Assembly (NCBI GenBank): GCA_938002655.1 | Contig: CALLAC010000013.1 | Coordinates: 1 to 59,812, forward strand | Direction of reading: 5' to 3' | Source: an uncultured Cytophagales bacterium | GTDB lineage: Bacteria > Bacteroidota > Bacteroidia > Cytophagales > Thermonemataceae | Length of the DNA: 59,812 nt | Program-made: the position numbers and the translations under genes | Part shown: positions 9,080 to 17,738 of the stretch, one piece after another | Layout: every line of letters starts with the position of its first letter | Position numbering within the stretch: the stretch's first letter is position 1 | The notes under the pieces: model-generated | What the model was told of the DNA's origin: nothing | What the model saw: only the letters and a program-made list of their open reading frames with translations | The model's database searches: none

Positions 9080-10543
9080 TTATTTAATTAAATCTGCTGT
9101 GATTTTTGCTGATGAGAGACATAAAGGAATGCCACCCCCTGGATGCACACTTCCACCTACAAAATAAAGATTTTTTATTTTTCTTGAAAAATTAGCATGT
9201 CTCAAAAAAGCCGCATAGCGATTGTTTGAGCTGTTGCCGTATAAGGCTCCTTGTGTACTAAATGTTTTAGCTTCGATGCTGCGAGGTTCTAAAATGCCTT
9301 CAACTTCTATGAGTGTTTCTATTTCAGTTTTGAGCAAACGGCTCAATTTAGCTAAAATGTTTTTTCGGGCTTCCAAGATAAGTTTATCCCAATCTTGCCC
9401 TGTATTGTTGGGAGTGTTTATCATCACAAACCAAGTTTCGGAGCCTTGTGGTGCATCGGTAGGTTCGTATTTTGAGCCAATATTTACATATACGGTGGGG
9501 TCGTGATAGATAGTTTTTTTCTGAAAAATATGCTCAAATTCGGCTTGATAATCTTTACTGAAAAAAATATTATGCAAACGCAATTCAGGAAAAGTTCTAC
9601 CTATTCCCCAATAGAAAATCAGTGCCGAACTAGATTTGGGTTGCTCCAAAATTTTGATAGGTGCAGGCACATCAGGTAATAAATATTTATAGGTTGCTAC
9701 TATGTCCATATTGCTCACTACTACATCAAAGTTTCGTTTTTCACCTTTTACTAAAATCCCTACTGCTTTTTGATTTTCAAGGAAAATACGTTCTACTTTG
9801 CTTTGCAAATGAAACTTTATACCTAAATCTCGGGCAAGTTGCACCAAACTTTGCGTGATAGCATACATTCCCCCTTGAGGAATAAAAGCTCCTATGTTGT
9901 GCTCCAAATGAGGAATAATGGTGAGCGTAGCGGGTGTTTCATAAGGATTAGAACCATTGTAAGTAGCAAAGCGATTGAAAAGCTGCACCAAACGCTTATC
10001 TGTGAAAAATTGGCTATTGGCTTGGTGCATTGTCTTGAAAATTTCTAACTTATGTAGATTTTTATAGCCCTTGAAGGCGTCGGCACAGAGCCAAGTATTT
10101 ATTTTGTGCAAAGATCTTTTCAGAAATAAATTTGCCGTAATTTCGTACTTTTTGGCACTTTTTTGTAAATACTGCAAGATTTTTTCAGCTTTTTCGCCTG
10201 TTTTAGCCTCTACCTCTTCGGCAAAACGTTTTTTATCAGCAAAGGCTTCAAGAATAGTACCATCTTCGTAAAAATACTTGCAAACAACTTCCAACTTCTG
10301 ATAAGAAAAATACTGCCTAATATCTTTTTTAGCAACTTGGAAAAGCTCTTCTACCAAATGAGGCATCGTAAAAAGCGAAGGACCTGCATCAAAACGATAA
10401 GCTCCTAAACGAATTTCAGATAGCTTTCCACCTAAATACTTGTTGGCTTCAAAAACTTCTACCTCATAGCCTTTACAAGCCAAACGTATGGCTGTGGCAA
10501 TCCCTGCAATACCTCCTCCAATGATACAAGCGTTTTTTTGCAT
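9080..10543 (-). CDS. crtD: Carotenoid desaturase of the CrtI/CrtD family, most like CrtD
   Basis: This 487-residue flavoprotein has the N-terminal FAD-binding Rossmann motif (CIIGGGIAGIATAIRLA, residues 6-22), the following acidic strand end, and the C-terminal FAD motif LYFVGGSVHPGGGIPLCL used by phytoene desaturase-type enzymes. The FDAGPSLFTMPHLVEELF segment resembles the 1-hydroxycarotenoid 3,4-desaturases (CrtD) of Bacteroidota more than their phytoene desaturases (CrtI), where I expect FDMGPSWYWMP. It would desaturate the hydroxylated end of an acyclic or monocyclic carotenoid at the membrane, in keeping with crtZ and ispH elsewhere in the window. Other crt genes (crtB, crtY) are not adjacent. 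The CrtD assignment is inference; the desaturase fold is secure. Confidence 0.88.
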   Translation of the reverse strand: MQKNACIIGGGIAGIATAIRLACKGYEVEVFEANKYLGGKLSEIRLGAYRFDAGPSLFTMPHLVEELFQVAKKDIRQYFSYQKLEVVCKYFYEDGTILEAFADKKRFAEEVEAKTGEKAEKILQYLQKSAKKYEITANLFLKRSLHKINTWLCADAFKGYKNLHKLEIFKTMHQANSQFFTDKRLVQLFNRFATYNGSNPYETPATLTIIPHLEHNIGAFIPQGGMYAITQSLVQLARDLGIKFHLQSKVERIFLENQKAVGILVKGEKRNFDVVVSNMDIVATYKYLLPDVPAPIKILEQPKSSSALIFYWGIGRTFPELRLHNIFFSKDYQAEFEHIFQKKTIYHDPTVYVNIGSKYEPTDAPQGSETWFVMINTPNNTGQDWDKLILEARKNILAKLSRLLKTEIETLIEVEGILEPRSIEAKTFSTQGALYGNSSNNRYAAFLRHANFSRKIKNLYFVGGSVHPGGGIPLCLSSAKITADLIK

Positions 10544-10585
10544 AGTTTTTCACCATTAAACCGAAAGCAAGATTTTTTGTTTTGA

Positions 10586-10593
10586 CAAAATTA
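10586..10593 (-). promoter_or_regulatory. Putative -7 promoter box for crtD-like gene
   Basis: TAATTTTG on the minus strand matches TAnnTTTG and lies about 43 bases upstream of the desaturase ATG. No well-spaced -33 TTTG was found, so this rests on the -7 box alone. Confidence 0.4.
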
Positions 10594-10613
10594 AGGGCTT
10601 ATGTAAAAATTTG

Positions 10614-10621
10614 TAATTTTG
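10614..10621 (+). promoter_or_regulatory. Putative -7 promoter box for the ABC-2 permease gene
   Basis: TAATTTTG on the plus strand, 25 bases before ATG 10647, matches TAnnTTTG. With the opposed box at 10586-10593 it would make this 103-base gap a divergent promoter region. A properly spaced -33 element is not evident. Confidence 0.4.
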
Positions 10622-10646
10622 CAAGCAAATTTTTTTCAAAAAAGCT

Positions 10647-11507
10647 ATGAATACACAACATCAAGACGAATGGATAGAAGTCATTTCTCCAAAAACAAGA
10701 TGGTTTGATATCAACCTTTCTGAACTATGGCGATACCGTGATTTGGTAGGGCTTTTTGTGTACAGAGATTTTGTTGCTATCTACAAGCAAACTATTCTCG
10801 GACCCCTTTGGCATATCATTCAACCTCTTTTTACAACGATTGTCTTTTCAGTTGTTTTTGGAAATATAGCCAAAATACAAACTGATGGCATACCGCACTT
10901 TCTTTTTTACCTCTGTAGTATCACGATTTGGAACTATTTTGCTAGCTCGCTCAATAGTACCTCCAATGTTTTTGTAAACAATGCAAATATCTTTGGAAAA
11001 GTATATTTCCCTCGTCTGACGGTACCCGTAGCAAACGTAATTTCAGGTTTTTTAGCTTTTAGCATTCAATTTACACTATTTTTGGGTTTTTATCTGTATT
11101 TTTGGCTTTGGCAAGGTAATACGGCAATACAACCGAATTGGTATATTTTACTGGTGCCTGTATTCGCTTTGAATATGGCAATTTTAGGACTTGGAATAGG
11201 TATTATCGTTTCTTCCCTTACAACAAAATATCGAGACCTCACATATGCCGTAGGTTTTGGAGTTCAACTTTTGATGTATATTTCGGGAGTTATTTACCCA
11301 CTTTCGTACATTTCTGAAGAAAAACGTTATTGGGTACTACTCAATCCTATTTTCAGTATTGTAGAGGGTTTTCGTTTTGCTTTCTTCGGACAAGGCGTAT
11401 TTGAAATTACGATGCTCTTGTATAGCCTAATCGTGAGCATAGCTATTTTTCTGATAGGTGTAGCTCTGTTTCATAAAGTAGAAAAAAACTTCATGGATAC
11501 AGTATAA
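10647..11507 (+). CDS. ABC-2 type permease of a polysaccharide/lipid-linked glycan exporter (Wzm/TagG-like)
   Basis: The 286-residue protein has a soluble N-terminal segment with the amphipathic [23 protein letters not shown] helix, then [10 protein letters not shown] and six predicted membrane helices, the typical layout of Wzm, RfbA and TagG permeases. Such permeases export O-antigen, teichoic acid or related lipid-linked polymers, powered by a cognate ATPase (Wzt or TagH). Unusually, no ATP-binding partner is next to it: the next gene, 52 bases on, encodes a transketolase half. The ATPase must be encoded elsewhere or supplied by another system. Confidence 0.9.
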   Translation: MNTQHQDEWIEVISPKTRWFDINLSELWRYRDLVGLFVYRDFVAIYKQTILGPLWHIIQPLFTTIVFSVVFGNIAKIQTDGIPHFLFYLCSITIWNYFASSLNSTSNVFVNNANIFGKVYFPRLTVPVANVISGFLAFSIQFTLFLGFYLYFWLWQGNTAIQPNWYILLVPVFALNMAILGLGIGIIVSSLTTKYRDLTYAVGFGVQLLMYISGVIYPLSYISEEKRYWVLLNPIFSIVEGFRFAFFGQGVFEITMLLYSLIVSIAIFLIGVALFHKVEKNFMDTV

Positions 11508-11559
11508 CGATGAAATTTGCAGTTTTCAAGCACTCAACAGGTATAAAAAAATAAAGTCA

Positions 11560-12537
11560 ATGAAAAAATATGAAATTTTAGGCAATAACGATACGCGTTC
11601 AGGTTTTGGAGCCGGACTTTTAGAAATTGCTAAGCAAAACGCTGATGTAGTAGCTCTTTGTGCAGACCTTACAGGTTCGCTCAAAATGGACGCTTTTCAG
11701 AAACATTTTCCCGAGCGTTTCTTTCAAGTAGGTATTGCCGAAGCCAATATGATGGGCATTGCGGCAGGACTTGCTATCAGTGGGAAAATTCCTTATACAG
11801 GTACATTCGCTAACTTTTCCACAGGAAGAGTATATGACCAAATCCGACAGTCTATTGCTTACTCACATAAAAATGTTAAAATTTGTGCTTCACATGCTGG
11901 TATTACACTTGGAGAAGATGGAGCCACCCATCAAATGTTAGAAGATATTGGCATGATGCGAATGTTGCCAGGAATGGTAGTTATCAATCCTTGTGATTAC
12001 AACCAAACTAAAGCCGCCACTCTTGCCATTGCCGAGCATTATGGACCCGTATATCTGCGTTTCGGCAGACCCAAAGTGCCTATCTTTATACCCGAAAATC
12101 TGCCTTTTCAGATTGGAAAGGCTTTACTATTACAAGAAGGTACTGATGTAAGTATTTTTGCCACAGGGCATTTGGTATGGAAAGCCTTGCAAGCCGTAGA
12201 AATACTAGCTCAACAAGGCATTAGTGCCGAAGTTATCAACATTCATACCATCAAACCATTAGATACAGAGGCAATTTTAGATTCTGTTGCCAAAACCCGC
12301 TGTATAGTTACTGCCGAAGAGCATCAATGTTTTGGTGGTTTGGGCAGTGCCATAGCCGAACTCTTAAGCCAAAAAATGCCTGTACCACAAGAATTTGTTG
12401 CTATAAATGATACCTTTGGCGAAAGCGGTACCCCCGATGAACTTATGAAAAAATATGGATTAGATACTTCAAACATTGTAGAAGCAGTAAAAAAAGTTTT
12501 ACAACGAAAACATAACTTTCAAACTTACCACTATTGA
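11560..12537 (+). CDS. Transketolase, C-terminal (pyrimidine-binding plus regulatory) half
   Basis: The 325-residue protein matches the second half of transketolase or DXP synthase: an N-terminal domain with [44 protein letters not shown] (binding the thiamine pyrimidine ring through the conserved Glu) and [15 protein letters not shown], then a C-terminal transketolase_C domain with [16 protein letters not shown] and [15 protein letters not shown]. Split transketolases need an N-terminal subunit carrying the diphosphate-binding GDG motif; in many genomes the halves are adjacent, but here that half is absent from the flanks. The role is pentose phosphate sugar interconversion or a specialised two-carbon transfer. 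The stop (TGA 12535-12537) overlaps the TTG start of queG. Confidence 0.9.
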   Translation: MKKYEILGNNDTRSGFGAGLLEIAKQNADVVALCADLTGSLKMDAFQKHFPERFFQVGIAEANMMGIAAGLAISGKIPYTGTFANFSTGRVYDQIRQSIAYSHKNVKICASHAGITLGEDGATHQMLEDIGMMRMLPGMVVINPCDYNQTKAATLAIAEHYGPVYLRFGRPKVPIFIPENLPFQIGKALLLQEGTDVSIFATGHLVWKALQAVEILAQQGISAEVINIHTIKPLDTEAILDSVAKTRCIVTAEEHQCFGGLGSAIAELLSQKMPVPQEFVAINDTFGESGTPDELMKKYGLDTSNIVEAVKKVLQRKHNFQTYHY

Positions 12538-13481
12538 GCCTTCAAGAAAAGTATAGCCAACTTATCAAGCAAAAAGCCGCTGAAATTGGCTTTGATTTCT
12601 GTGGTATTGCCAAAGCCGAATTTCTAGCAAAAGAAGCTCCACGCCTCGAAGAGTGGCTCAAAAGCAATATGCATGGCGAAATGAGTTATATGGCAAAGCA
12701 TTTTGATAAAAGGCTCAATCCAAAACTTTTAGTAGAAGGAGCAAAATCTGTTATCTCTTTGCTACTCAACTACTTTCCACAGCAAGATTTAGCCCGAAAA
12801 AATGCCGATAACTTCAAAATTTCTAAATATGCCTATGGCGAAGATTACCATTTTGTCATGAAACGCAAACTAAATCTATTACTGAATTTTATTCGAGAGC
12901 ATATCGGCGAAGTAAACGGCAGAGCCTTCGTAGACTCAGCCCCCGTAATGGATAAAGTGTGGGCCCAACGAAGTGGATTGGGCTGGATAGGTAAGCATAC
13001 CAATCTGATTAACCGAAAAATAGGAAGTTTCTTTTTCATCGGCGAGCTAATTGTAGACTTAGAACTTGCGTATGATGCCCCCACAGGTGATTATTGCGGT
13101 ACGTGTAAGCGATGCATAGAGGCTTGCCCCACAGAAGCTATTGTGAGCCCTTATGTTGTAGATGGAAGTAAATGTATTTCTTACCTGACTATTGAGCTAA
13201 AAAAAGAAATCCCGCAAGAGTTTCAAGGAAAAATAGAAAACTGGATTTTTGGCTGTGATATCTGCCAAGATGTTTGCCCTTGGAATCGTTTTGCAAAGCC
13301 TCACCGAACCCCCGAATTTGAGCCTAATGAACACTTAAAAACTATGCAGAAAAAAGATTGGTTGGAAATTACCGAAGAAGTTTTTGCCAAAGTTTTTCCC
13401 AAATCAGCAGTAAAACGAACAAAAATAAAAGGCTTGCAACGCAATATTCATTTTGCAAGCCTTGAACCAAAAAATCCTTAA
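12534..13481 (+). CDS. queG: Epoxyqueuosine reductase QueG
   Basis: The 315-residue protein catalyses the last step of queuosine synthesis, reducing epoxyqueuosine in tRNA anticodons with cobalamin and two 4Fe-4S clusters. Visible features are the [25 protein letters not shown] segment (catalytic Asp134), the ferredoxin motif C188-x2-C191-x2-C194-x3-CP with C198, C214, and the second set C241-x2-C244-x3-C248P. The start is TTG at 12534, overlapping the transketolase stop by four bases (TTGA), which suggests translational coupling; no ATG lies near the conserved N-terminus. The length fits the short form without a HEAT tail. Its last 50 bases also encode the terminator of the opposing gene. 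Confidence 0.95.
   Translation: MSLQEKYSQLIKQKAAEIGFDFCGIAKAEFLAKEAPRLEEWLKSNMHGEMSYMAKHFDKRLNPKLLVEGAKSVISLLLNYFPQQDLARKNADNFKISKYAYGEDYHFVMKRKLNLLLNFIREHIGEVNGRAFVDSAPVMDKVWAQRSGLGWIGKHTNLINRKIGSFFFIGELIVDLELAYDAPTGDYCGTCKRCIEACPTEAIVSPYVVDGSKCISYLTIELKKEIPQEFQGKIENWIFGCDICQDVCPWNRFAKPHRTPEFEPNEHLKTMQKKDWLEITEEVFAKVFPKSAVKRTKIKGLQRNIHFASLEPKNP
13429..13463 (-). terminator. Terminator of the convergent small gene, inside the queG 3' end
   Basis: A perfect 11-base stem (13429-13439 with 13453-13463) and 13-base loop lies in the last codons of queG. On the minus strand it is followed by a T-rich tract (TTATTTTTG) and sits 23 bases beyond the stop of the 62-residue minus-strand gene, so it fits a terminator for that gene. 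On the plus strand no T run follows. Confidence 0.6.
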
Positions 13482-13485
13482 TTCT

Positions 13486-13674
13486 TTAAGAAAGCACCAT
13501 TTTGAACTGATTGTTGAGAACTTGATGATAATTGGCAAATTTTACATAACACCAACGCCGTAAATCTTCGCGTTCGGTAGGTTTCAGTTGTGCCAGAGCC
13601 TTGCGTAGCTCTTTCTCAAACAATAATTTATCAAAACTTACTTTCTCTAAAATCATTTTAAAATACTCTAACAT
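13486..13674 (-). CDS. Small conserved Bacteroidota protein, 62 residues
   Basis: The predicted protein is short, charged and helical (MLEYFKMILEKVSFDKLLFEKELRK start, then REDLRRWCYVKFANYHQVL). This pattern resembles a small conserved protein of Cytophagales and relatives whose function is unknown to me. There is no signal peptide or membrane segment. It is convergent with queG, whose stop is 5 bases away, and has its own terminator-like hairpin at 13429-13463, which argues that it is a real expressed gene. ATGs at 13674 and 13656 are both possible; the longer one keeps the LEYFK motif. Confidence 0.7.
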   Translation of the reverse strand: MLEYFKMILEKVSFDKLLFEKELRKALAQLKPTEREDLRRWCYVKFANYHQVLNNQFKMVLS

Positions 13675-13809
13675 AGGCGTTACATTTTGAAACTTTGAAA
13701 TAATGAATGAAAGTTTTAGTTTGCATTGAGTTCAGTGTAGCATTATTTCATAAGCAAGTGTAGTTTCAGTTCGGATTGCTAAAATACATAGAAAAAACTA
13801 AACTTCCAA

Positions 13810-15204
13810 ATGTTTTCTCAAAAAAGTTCAAAAAAAACTTGGATAAAGACTACTTTTCAGTTATTAGCATTCTTGACGATTTTGCAGAGCTATTCGCAAG
13901 AAATACGCATAGAACTTGTCCGAAAGAAAATCAAACAAAATGAATTTTTGCAAATTCGTGTGTTATCAAATTATGAAGATTTCAAAGGCATAGAAGGCTT
14001 TCCTGAAATCAAAAATTTTGAAAAAACGTTCCAAATAAATCTTGAATATACCAGCGACAAAGGAGAAACTTGGAAAGGCATAGAGCAAAACTACAAACCA
14101 CTCAAAGTAGGTAAGTTCAAAATTCCTGCTTTTGAAATAAAAATCGGAAACCAAAAACAAATATTCAAAGAAGAAGAAATTTTGGTAGAAGAAAGCCCCG
14201 AAAATACCGAAACAGACCTGCTCTCGCAACTAGAAGAAGAAAGCCTAGAAGAAGATTTAGTAGGTTTAGGCAAATTACAAAACATATTTGTTGCCCTTAC
14301 GGCTAATACCAAAGAAGTTTTTGTTGGTGAAGAGATTAACCTTAATTTTGCTTTATACATCGCCCAAAATGCCCCCATAGCACTAGATTTGTACGATTTG
14401 GATAGACAAATCGCTCAGATTGTTCGGCAAATCCACTTACCTAAATCTTGGCAAGAAAGTTACGGACTAGATAGCGTAAGCACAGATGAAATCGTTTTAG
14501 AAAAAAGAACTTACAAACGCTACAAGTTTTTTCAGAGTGCTTTTTACCCTACCGAACCTCTGCTTTGGAATATTCCTGCTTTGGAACTCAAAGTTTGGGA
14601 TAAAGAAAAAGAAAAGCTACTTTCTTTGCGAAGCAACCCTCTTTCTATCCTGATAAAACCCTTACCCCAAAATATCAAAATACTTACAGGAAGGTTGCAA
14701 ATGCAAGAAATTATCACTTATCTCAAGATTCAGACAGGGCAAAGTGTAAGTTACCAAATCAATATTGTGGGCAATACCAACTTTGCAAGGCTCAACTTGC
14801 AAGCCCCCAGTAGCAACAATTTTTTAGAGTTTTACGCTGCTGCTACCGAGCAAACTTTACGCAAAATGCCTTCGCAAATTATTGGTATAAAATCCTTCAA
14901 ATACATTATTTTAGCCAAAAAACCAGGCAAATATCCGCTCAAAAATTACTTTTTTTTGCCTTATTTCAATCAAGAAACTAAAAAAATTGATACGCTACGC
15001 TCTAAATTGGTTTTGGAAGTAAGTGGCAACCCTTTGGAATTTTCCTCGTTAGAAAATAGTGAGCTACAATCTTGGATTGAAAAAGCCGATGATACACCCG
15101 TACAAATGCGTACCTACTCGCGTATGCGTTGGATAGCCACCAGCTTGCTTGTACTACTTTTTTTGGTGGTTTTGTACAAAGTCTTATCTACTTTCAAAGA
15201 GTAG
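13810..15204 (+). CDS. BatD-like periplasmic protein with C-terminal membrane anchor
   Basis: The 464-residue protein has an N-terminal signal segment (about residues 10-30, ending YSQ), a large beta-rich extracytoplasmic region with two immunoglobulin-like repeats (about 30-125 and 150-290), and one C-terminal transmembrane helix (WIATSLLVLLFLVVLYKVL). The arrangement and phrases such as VGEEINLNFALYI and AFYPTEPLLWNIPALELKVW fit BatD, an aerotolerance-operon protein usually found with the vWA proteins BatA and BatB and the TPR protein BatC. No bat partner is adjacent; the next genes are the coiled-coil/vWA-like lipoprotein cluster. Function inferred from family resemblance only. Confidence 0.78.
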   Translation: MFSQKSSKKTWIKTTFQLLAFLTILQSYSQEIRIELVRKKIKQNEFLQIRVLSNYEDFKGIEGFPEIKNFEKTFQINLEYTSDKGETWKGIEQNYKPLKVGKFKIPAFEIKIGNQKQIFKEEEILVEESPENTETDLLSQLEEESLEEDLVGLGKLQNIFVALTANTKEVFVGEEINLNFALYIAQNAPIALDLYDLDRQIAQIVRQIHLPKSWQESYGLDSVSTDEIVLEKRTYKRYKFFQSAFYPTEPLLWNIPALELKVWDKEKEKLLSLRSNPLSILIKPLPQNIKILTGRLQMQEIITYLKIQTGQSVSYQINIVGNTNFARLNLQAPSSNNFLEFYAAATEQTLRKMPSQIIGIKSFKYIILAKKPGKYPLKNYFFLPYFNQETKKIDTLRSKLVLEVSGNPLEFSSLENSELQSWIEKADDTPVQMRTYSRMRWIATSLLVLLFLVVLYKVLSTFKE

Positions 15205-15226
15205 TTTTTGTTTCTTGCAAAAACAC

Positions 15227-15257
15227 TTGCCAAAGGCAATATAATTTCATAGATTTG
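15227..15257 (+). promoter_or_regulatory. Putative promoter for the 15.3-19.3 kb cluster
   Basis: TTG (15227-15229) is followed after 20 bases by TAGATTTG (15250-15257), matching the Bacteroidota -33/-7 pattern. The expected start near 15264 is about 27 bases upstream of ATG 15291. It would drive the cluster that runs to at least 19268. Confidence 0.5.
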
Positions 15258-15290
15258 CTTTTTCAAAAAATCTGCAAACACTGCTTATTT

Positions 15291-16886
15291 ATGGAAGAGG
15301 CTATCAAACACATAGAAACTTTGCCCGAAAATAGTGAGCTTAAATCTGCCCCTGATGCCATTTTGCCCGAAAATACGCAAAACAACCCCGAAAATAAGCC
15401 AAACACGCAAATCACAGAAACTACTGATAGCATTTCTGAAAAGCCCCCCATTATAAACCTTTTTGAAGAAGCCTTACAGAAAAATGATAATTACCAATCA
15501 GGCTTTTGGAATGGCTATTTTGGGCTTTCCAAAGATACTTTGGAAACCTATCTTTCAGAAAAAGGACGCTACGACAAAATTTTTGACCAATTACTTTATC
15601 AAGAAACATTATTGCAAGAAAATCTGCAAAAAATAGCTAACCATAAGCAAAAATACCAAGATACTTTCAGCGAGCTTACCCAAATCAACTATCAACTAGA
15701 CTACCAAGTCAATCTCAGACATAGACGTGGCGAAGAACTTGCCGAAACCGAAAAGCAAATTCAAAGCTATAAAACTGAAAGAGAAAATCTACGTAACAAC
15801 AATTCATTTTTAGGGGGTATTTTGTTTTTGCTGGCAGCAGTTGTATTTATTGCAGGCGATTTGATTATCTCTCATGAAATTGTTGCCTATGCCCTCAATA
15901 TCAAAAATAATATAGAGGCTTGGGCTTTTGCCGTAGGTTTGGCAATGGTTTCGGTGCTTCTCAAACCTGCTTACGACAGATTGATTGAATACCCTTACTT
16001 AGAAGATAAAACCCTTCGCTCTAAACGTATATATCTGATTTTCAAAATTTTGGTAGTTATATTCACCATAGTTACGCTTTGCATCTTAGGCTATTTTCGC
16101 TATGAAGCCTACCGAGCCGACCAGCTCAAAAATAGCCTTAACAGCACTATTCTCACGCTACAAGAAGAAGAAAGTTTGCAAAATTTGACACTCATAGAAG
16201 AACTTTCTCGCAAAACCGAAAAACTAAGCCAAGATTTGGTAGAAAGTCCTTCGGGAATGTGGGCTTTTGTACTTTCGGGTGTGATGTTTGCTATTGCAGG
16301 AGCTATCTGCTTGGGTATTGCATTCCCAATAATTGTAGCATATGTTAGAATTTGGTTTCAAATTCCTATAAAGTTGCGTAAATTGCAAAAAATTCGTGCC
16401 TCACAGCTTAGTAGTGTAGAAGAATTAGAGCAAATCATCAGCGAACAAACAGCTATTGCCGAAGCCAAAAAAAGTCAATTGGAAGCCCTTGGCAATTTGG
16501 AAGAATTAGAAAAACAAAGACAAGAAATTGCTGATACTATTCTCAAGCTCAAAAAAGATTTGCATACGTGTAAAGTAGAACTGCAAATTTATGAACTCAA
16601 CTTGGGCTATGAAAAAGGGCAACATGCTTTCAAATTGGAGGAAAATAAAAAGCAAGAACAAACACAAAATTCAGAAAATCTTGCCAAAGAACTCTCAAAC
16701 CTTGAAGAAAACTTGAACGGTAATGGGAAAGCGAACCTTCAAGAAGTTTTGAAAAAAGAAGAACAGAAAGAAAATACAGAAAGCTCGGAACCCAAAGAAG
16801 AAGTTGTAAGTGAAAGCTCTACCGAAACACCCCAACCCAATCGTACTATTAGCAGTAAAGTTTTAAGTAAAATTAGAAAAAAATAA
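15291..16886 (+). CDS. Coiled-coil protein with a four-helix membrane core, unknown function
   Basis: I do not recognise a family for this 531-residue protein. The N-terminal 50 residues are Glu/Asn/Pro-rich and probably disordered. A coiled coil covers about residues 100-170. Four hydrophobic segments follow (about 176-200, 217-232, 245-270 and 320-350), the last two separated by a short charged loop with a coiled heptad pattern. A second long coiled coil spans about 365-460, and the C-terminal 60 residues are Glu-rich and end in basic residues. The ATG at 15291 begins a sensible reading; the same frame extends upstream into the BatD gene without a convincing start. It leads an apparent operon with the vWA-like lipoprotein 14 bases downstream. 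Confidence 0.8.
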   Translation: MEEAIKHIETLPENSELKSAPDAILPENTQNNPENKPNTQITETTDSISEKPPIINLFEEALQKNDNYQSGFWNGYFGLSKDTLETYLSEKGRYDKIFDQLLYQETLLQENLQKIANHKQKYQDTFSELTQINYQLDYQVNLRHRRGEELAETEKQIQSYKTERENLRNNNSFLGGILFLLAAVVFIAGDLIISHEIVAYALNIKNNIEAWAFAVGLAMVSVLLKPAYDRLIEYPYLEDKTLRSKRIYLIFKILVVIFTIVTLCILGYFRYEAYRADQLKNSLNSTILTLQEEESLQNLTLIEELSRKTEKLSQDLVESPSGMWAFVLSGVMFAIAGAICLGIAFPIIVAYVRIWFQIPIKLRKLQKIRASQLSSVEELEQIISEQTAIAEAKKSQLEALGNLEELEKQRQEIADTILKLKKDLHTCKVELQIYELNLGYEKGQHAFKLEENKKQEQTQNSENLAKELSNLEENLNGNGKANLQEVLKKEEQKENTESSEPKEEVVSESSTETPQPNRTISSKVLSKIRKK

Positions 16887-16900
16887 ATCTCACTTTCTCG

Positions 16901-17713
16901 ATGAAATCCTTGCTTACTACGCAGTTAGCTATATTTTGTTTGTGTTCTATTTTTTTGAGTTCTTGCGGAGGAAACAATCAGCCTTTGCAACAGGTCGCCC
17001 CGCCCAAACCTTCACCTAATATTTATTCGCTGATTTTTATAGATAAAACCGTAAGCGTAAGCCTAAAAGATAATTTTACACGCGAAAAATACAAAAAAGC
17101 CCTCCAAATGATTGTTCAGCAAAATATTCGTCAGAAAGGTGATAAAATTGAAGTCTATTTTCTGCACGAAAATACTTCGCAAGCACGTGTATTCGCAATG
17201 CAATGCAAAGTAGAAATGAAAGATACCACAGGGCTCAATCCCACAGATATTAAATCTATCAAAAATGCTTATCAAGTAAGTTTGAAAAAAGAACAAAACA
17301 AAATGCAGCAGCGTTGTATAGAAGCCCTTCTAGATGATAACCTCACCGAAACAAAACAGTATACCGATATATGGGCAATTTTGCCTATTATTGATAAAAA
17401 AAATGCCAAAAAGCCCGAAAATTCGCTCCTGAAAGTTTTTATTCTCAGCGATATGGTAGAAAGTATGCCCGGTCTGGAACGCCGAGATTTTTATAAAAGA
17501 CCGCCTTTCAGCAGGCAAGAAGCCGAGCAATGGGCAGAAAAAGATGTCAAACGCTTTACTGATATTGATTTGAGTGATGTAGAGATATTTTACATTTTAC
17601 CTCATTCACCTTTAAGCACTACCAACCAAAACAATCCAAATGTTTTGTATTACTGGGAAAAAATGCTTACCAAACTTGGTTTGGACGAACTAAAAGAATG
17701 GAATGTAGAATAA
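16901..17713 (+). CDS. Lipoprotein with a von Willebrand A-like domain
   Basis: The 270-residue protein has a lipobox (FLSSC, Cys22) and a proline-rich linker. It continues with a strand and motif IFIDKTVSVS (about 45-54), whose D48-x-T50-x-S52 resembles the MIDAS metal site D-x-S-x-S of vWA domains. Further features, an alternating helix/strand pattern, the EVYFLHENTS strand and LKVFILSDMVES (about 178-190), match the central Rossmann-like sheet of vWA folds. A surface-anchored metal-dependent binding protein is the best guess. It is sandwiched in the cluster between the coiled-coil membrane protein (14 bases upstream) and the SGNH hydrolase (25 bases downstream). The vWA assignment is inference. 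Confidence 0.78.
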   Translation: MKSLLTTQLAIFCLCSIFLSSCGGNNQPLQQVAPPKPSPNIYSLIFIDKTVSVSLKDNFTREKYKKALQMIVQQNIRQKGDKIEVYFLHENTSQARVFAMQCKVEMKDTTGLNPTDIKSIKNAYQVSLKKEQNKMQQRCIEALLDDNLTETKQYTDIWAILPIIDKKNAKKPENSLLKVFILSDMVESMPGLERRDFYKRPPFSRQEAEQWAEKDVKRFTDIDLSDVEIFYILPHSPLSTTNQNNPNVLYYWEKMLTKLGLDELKEWNVE

Positions 17714-17738
17714 TTTTATTACAAAAATTTTGAGCCTT

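Noticed and set aside
15129-15290. Extension of the coiled-coil protein start upstream to 15129
   Set aside because: The added part overlaps the BatD-like gene's membrane helix in another frame and is composed of unlikely residues; the ATG at 15291 fits a promoter at 15227-15257.
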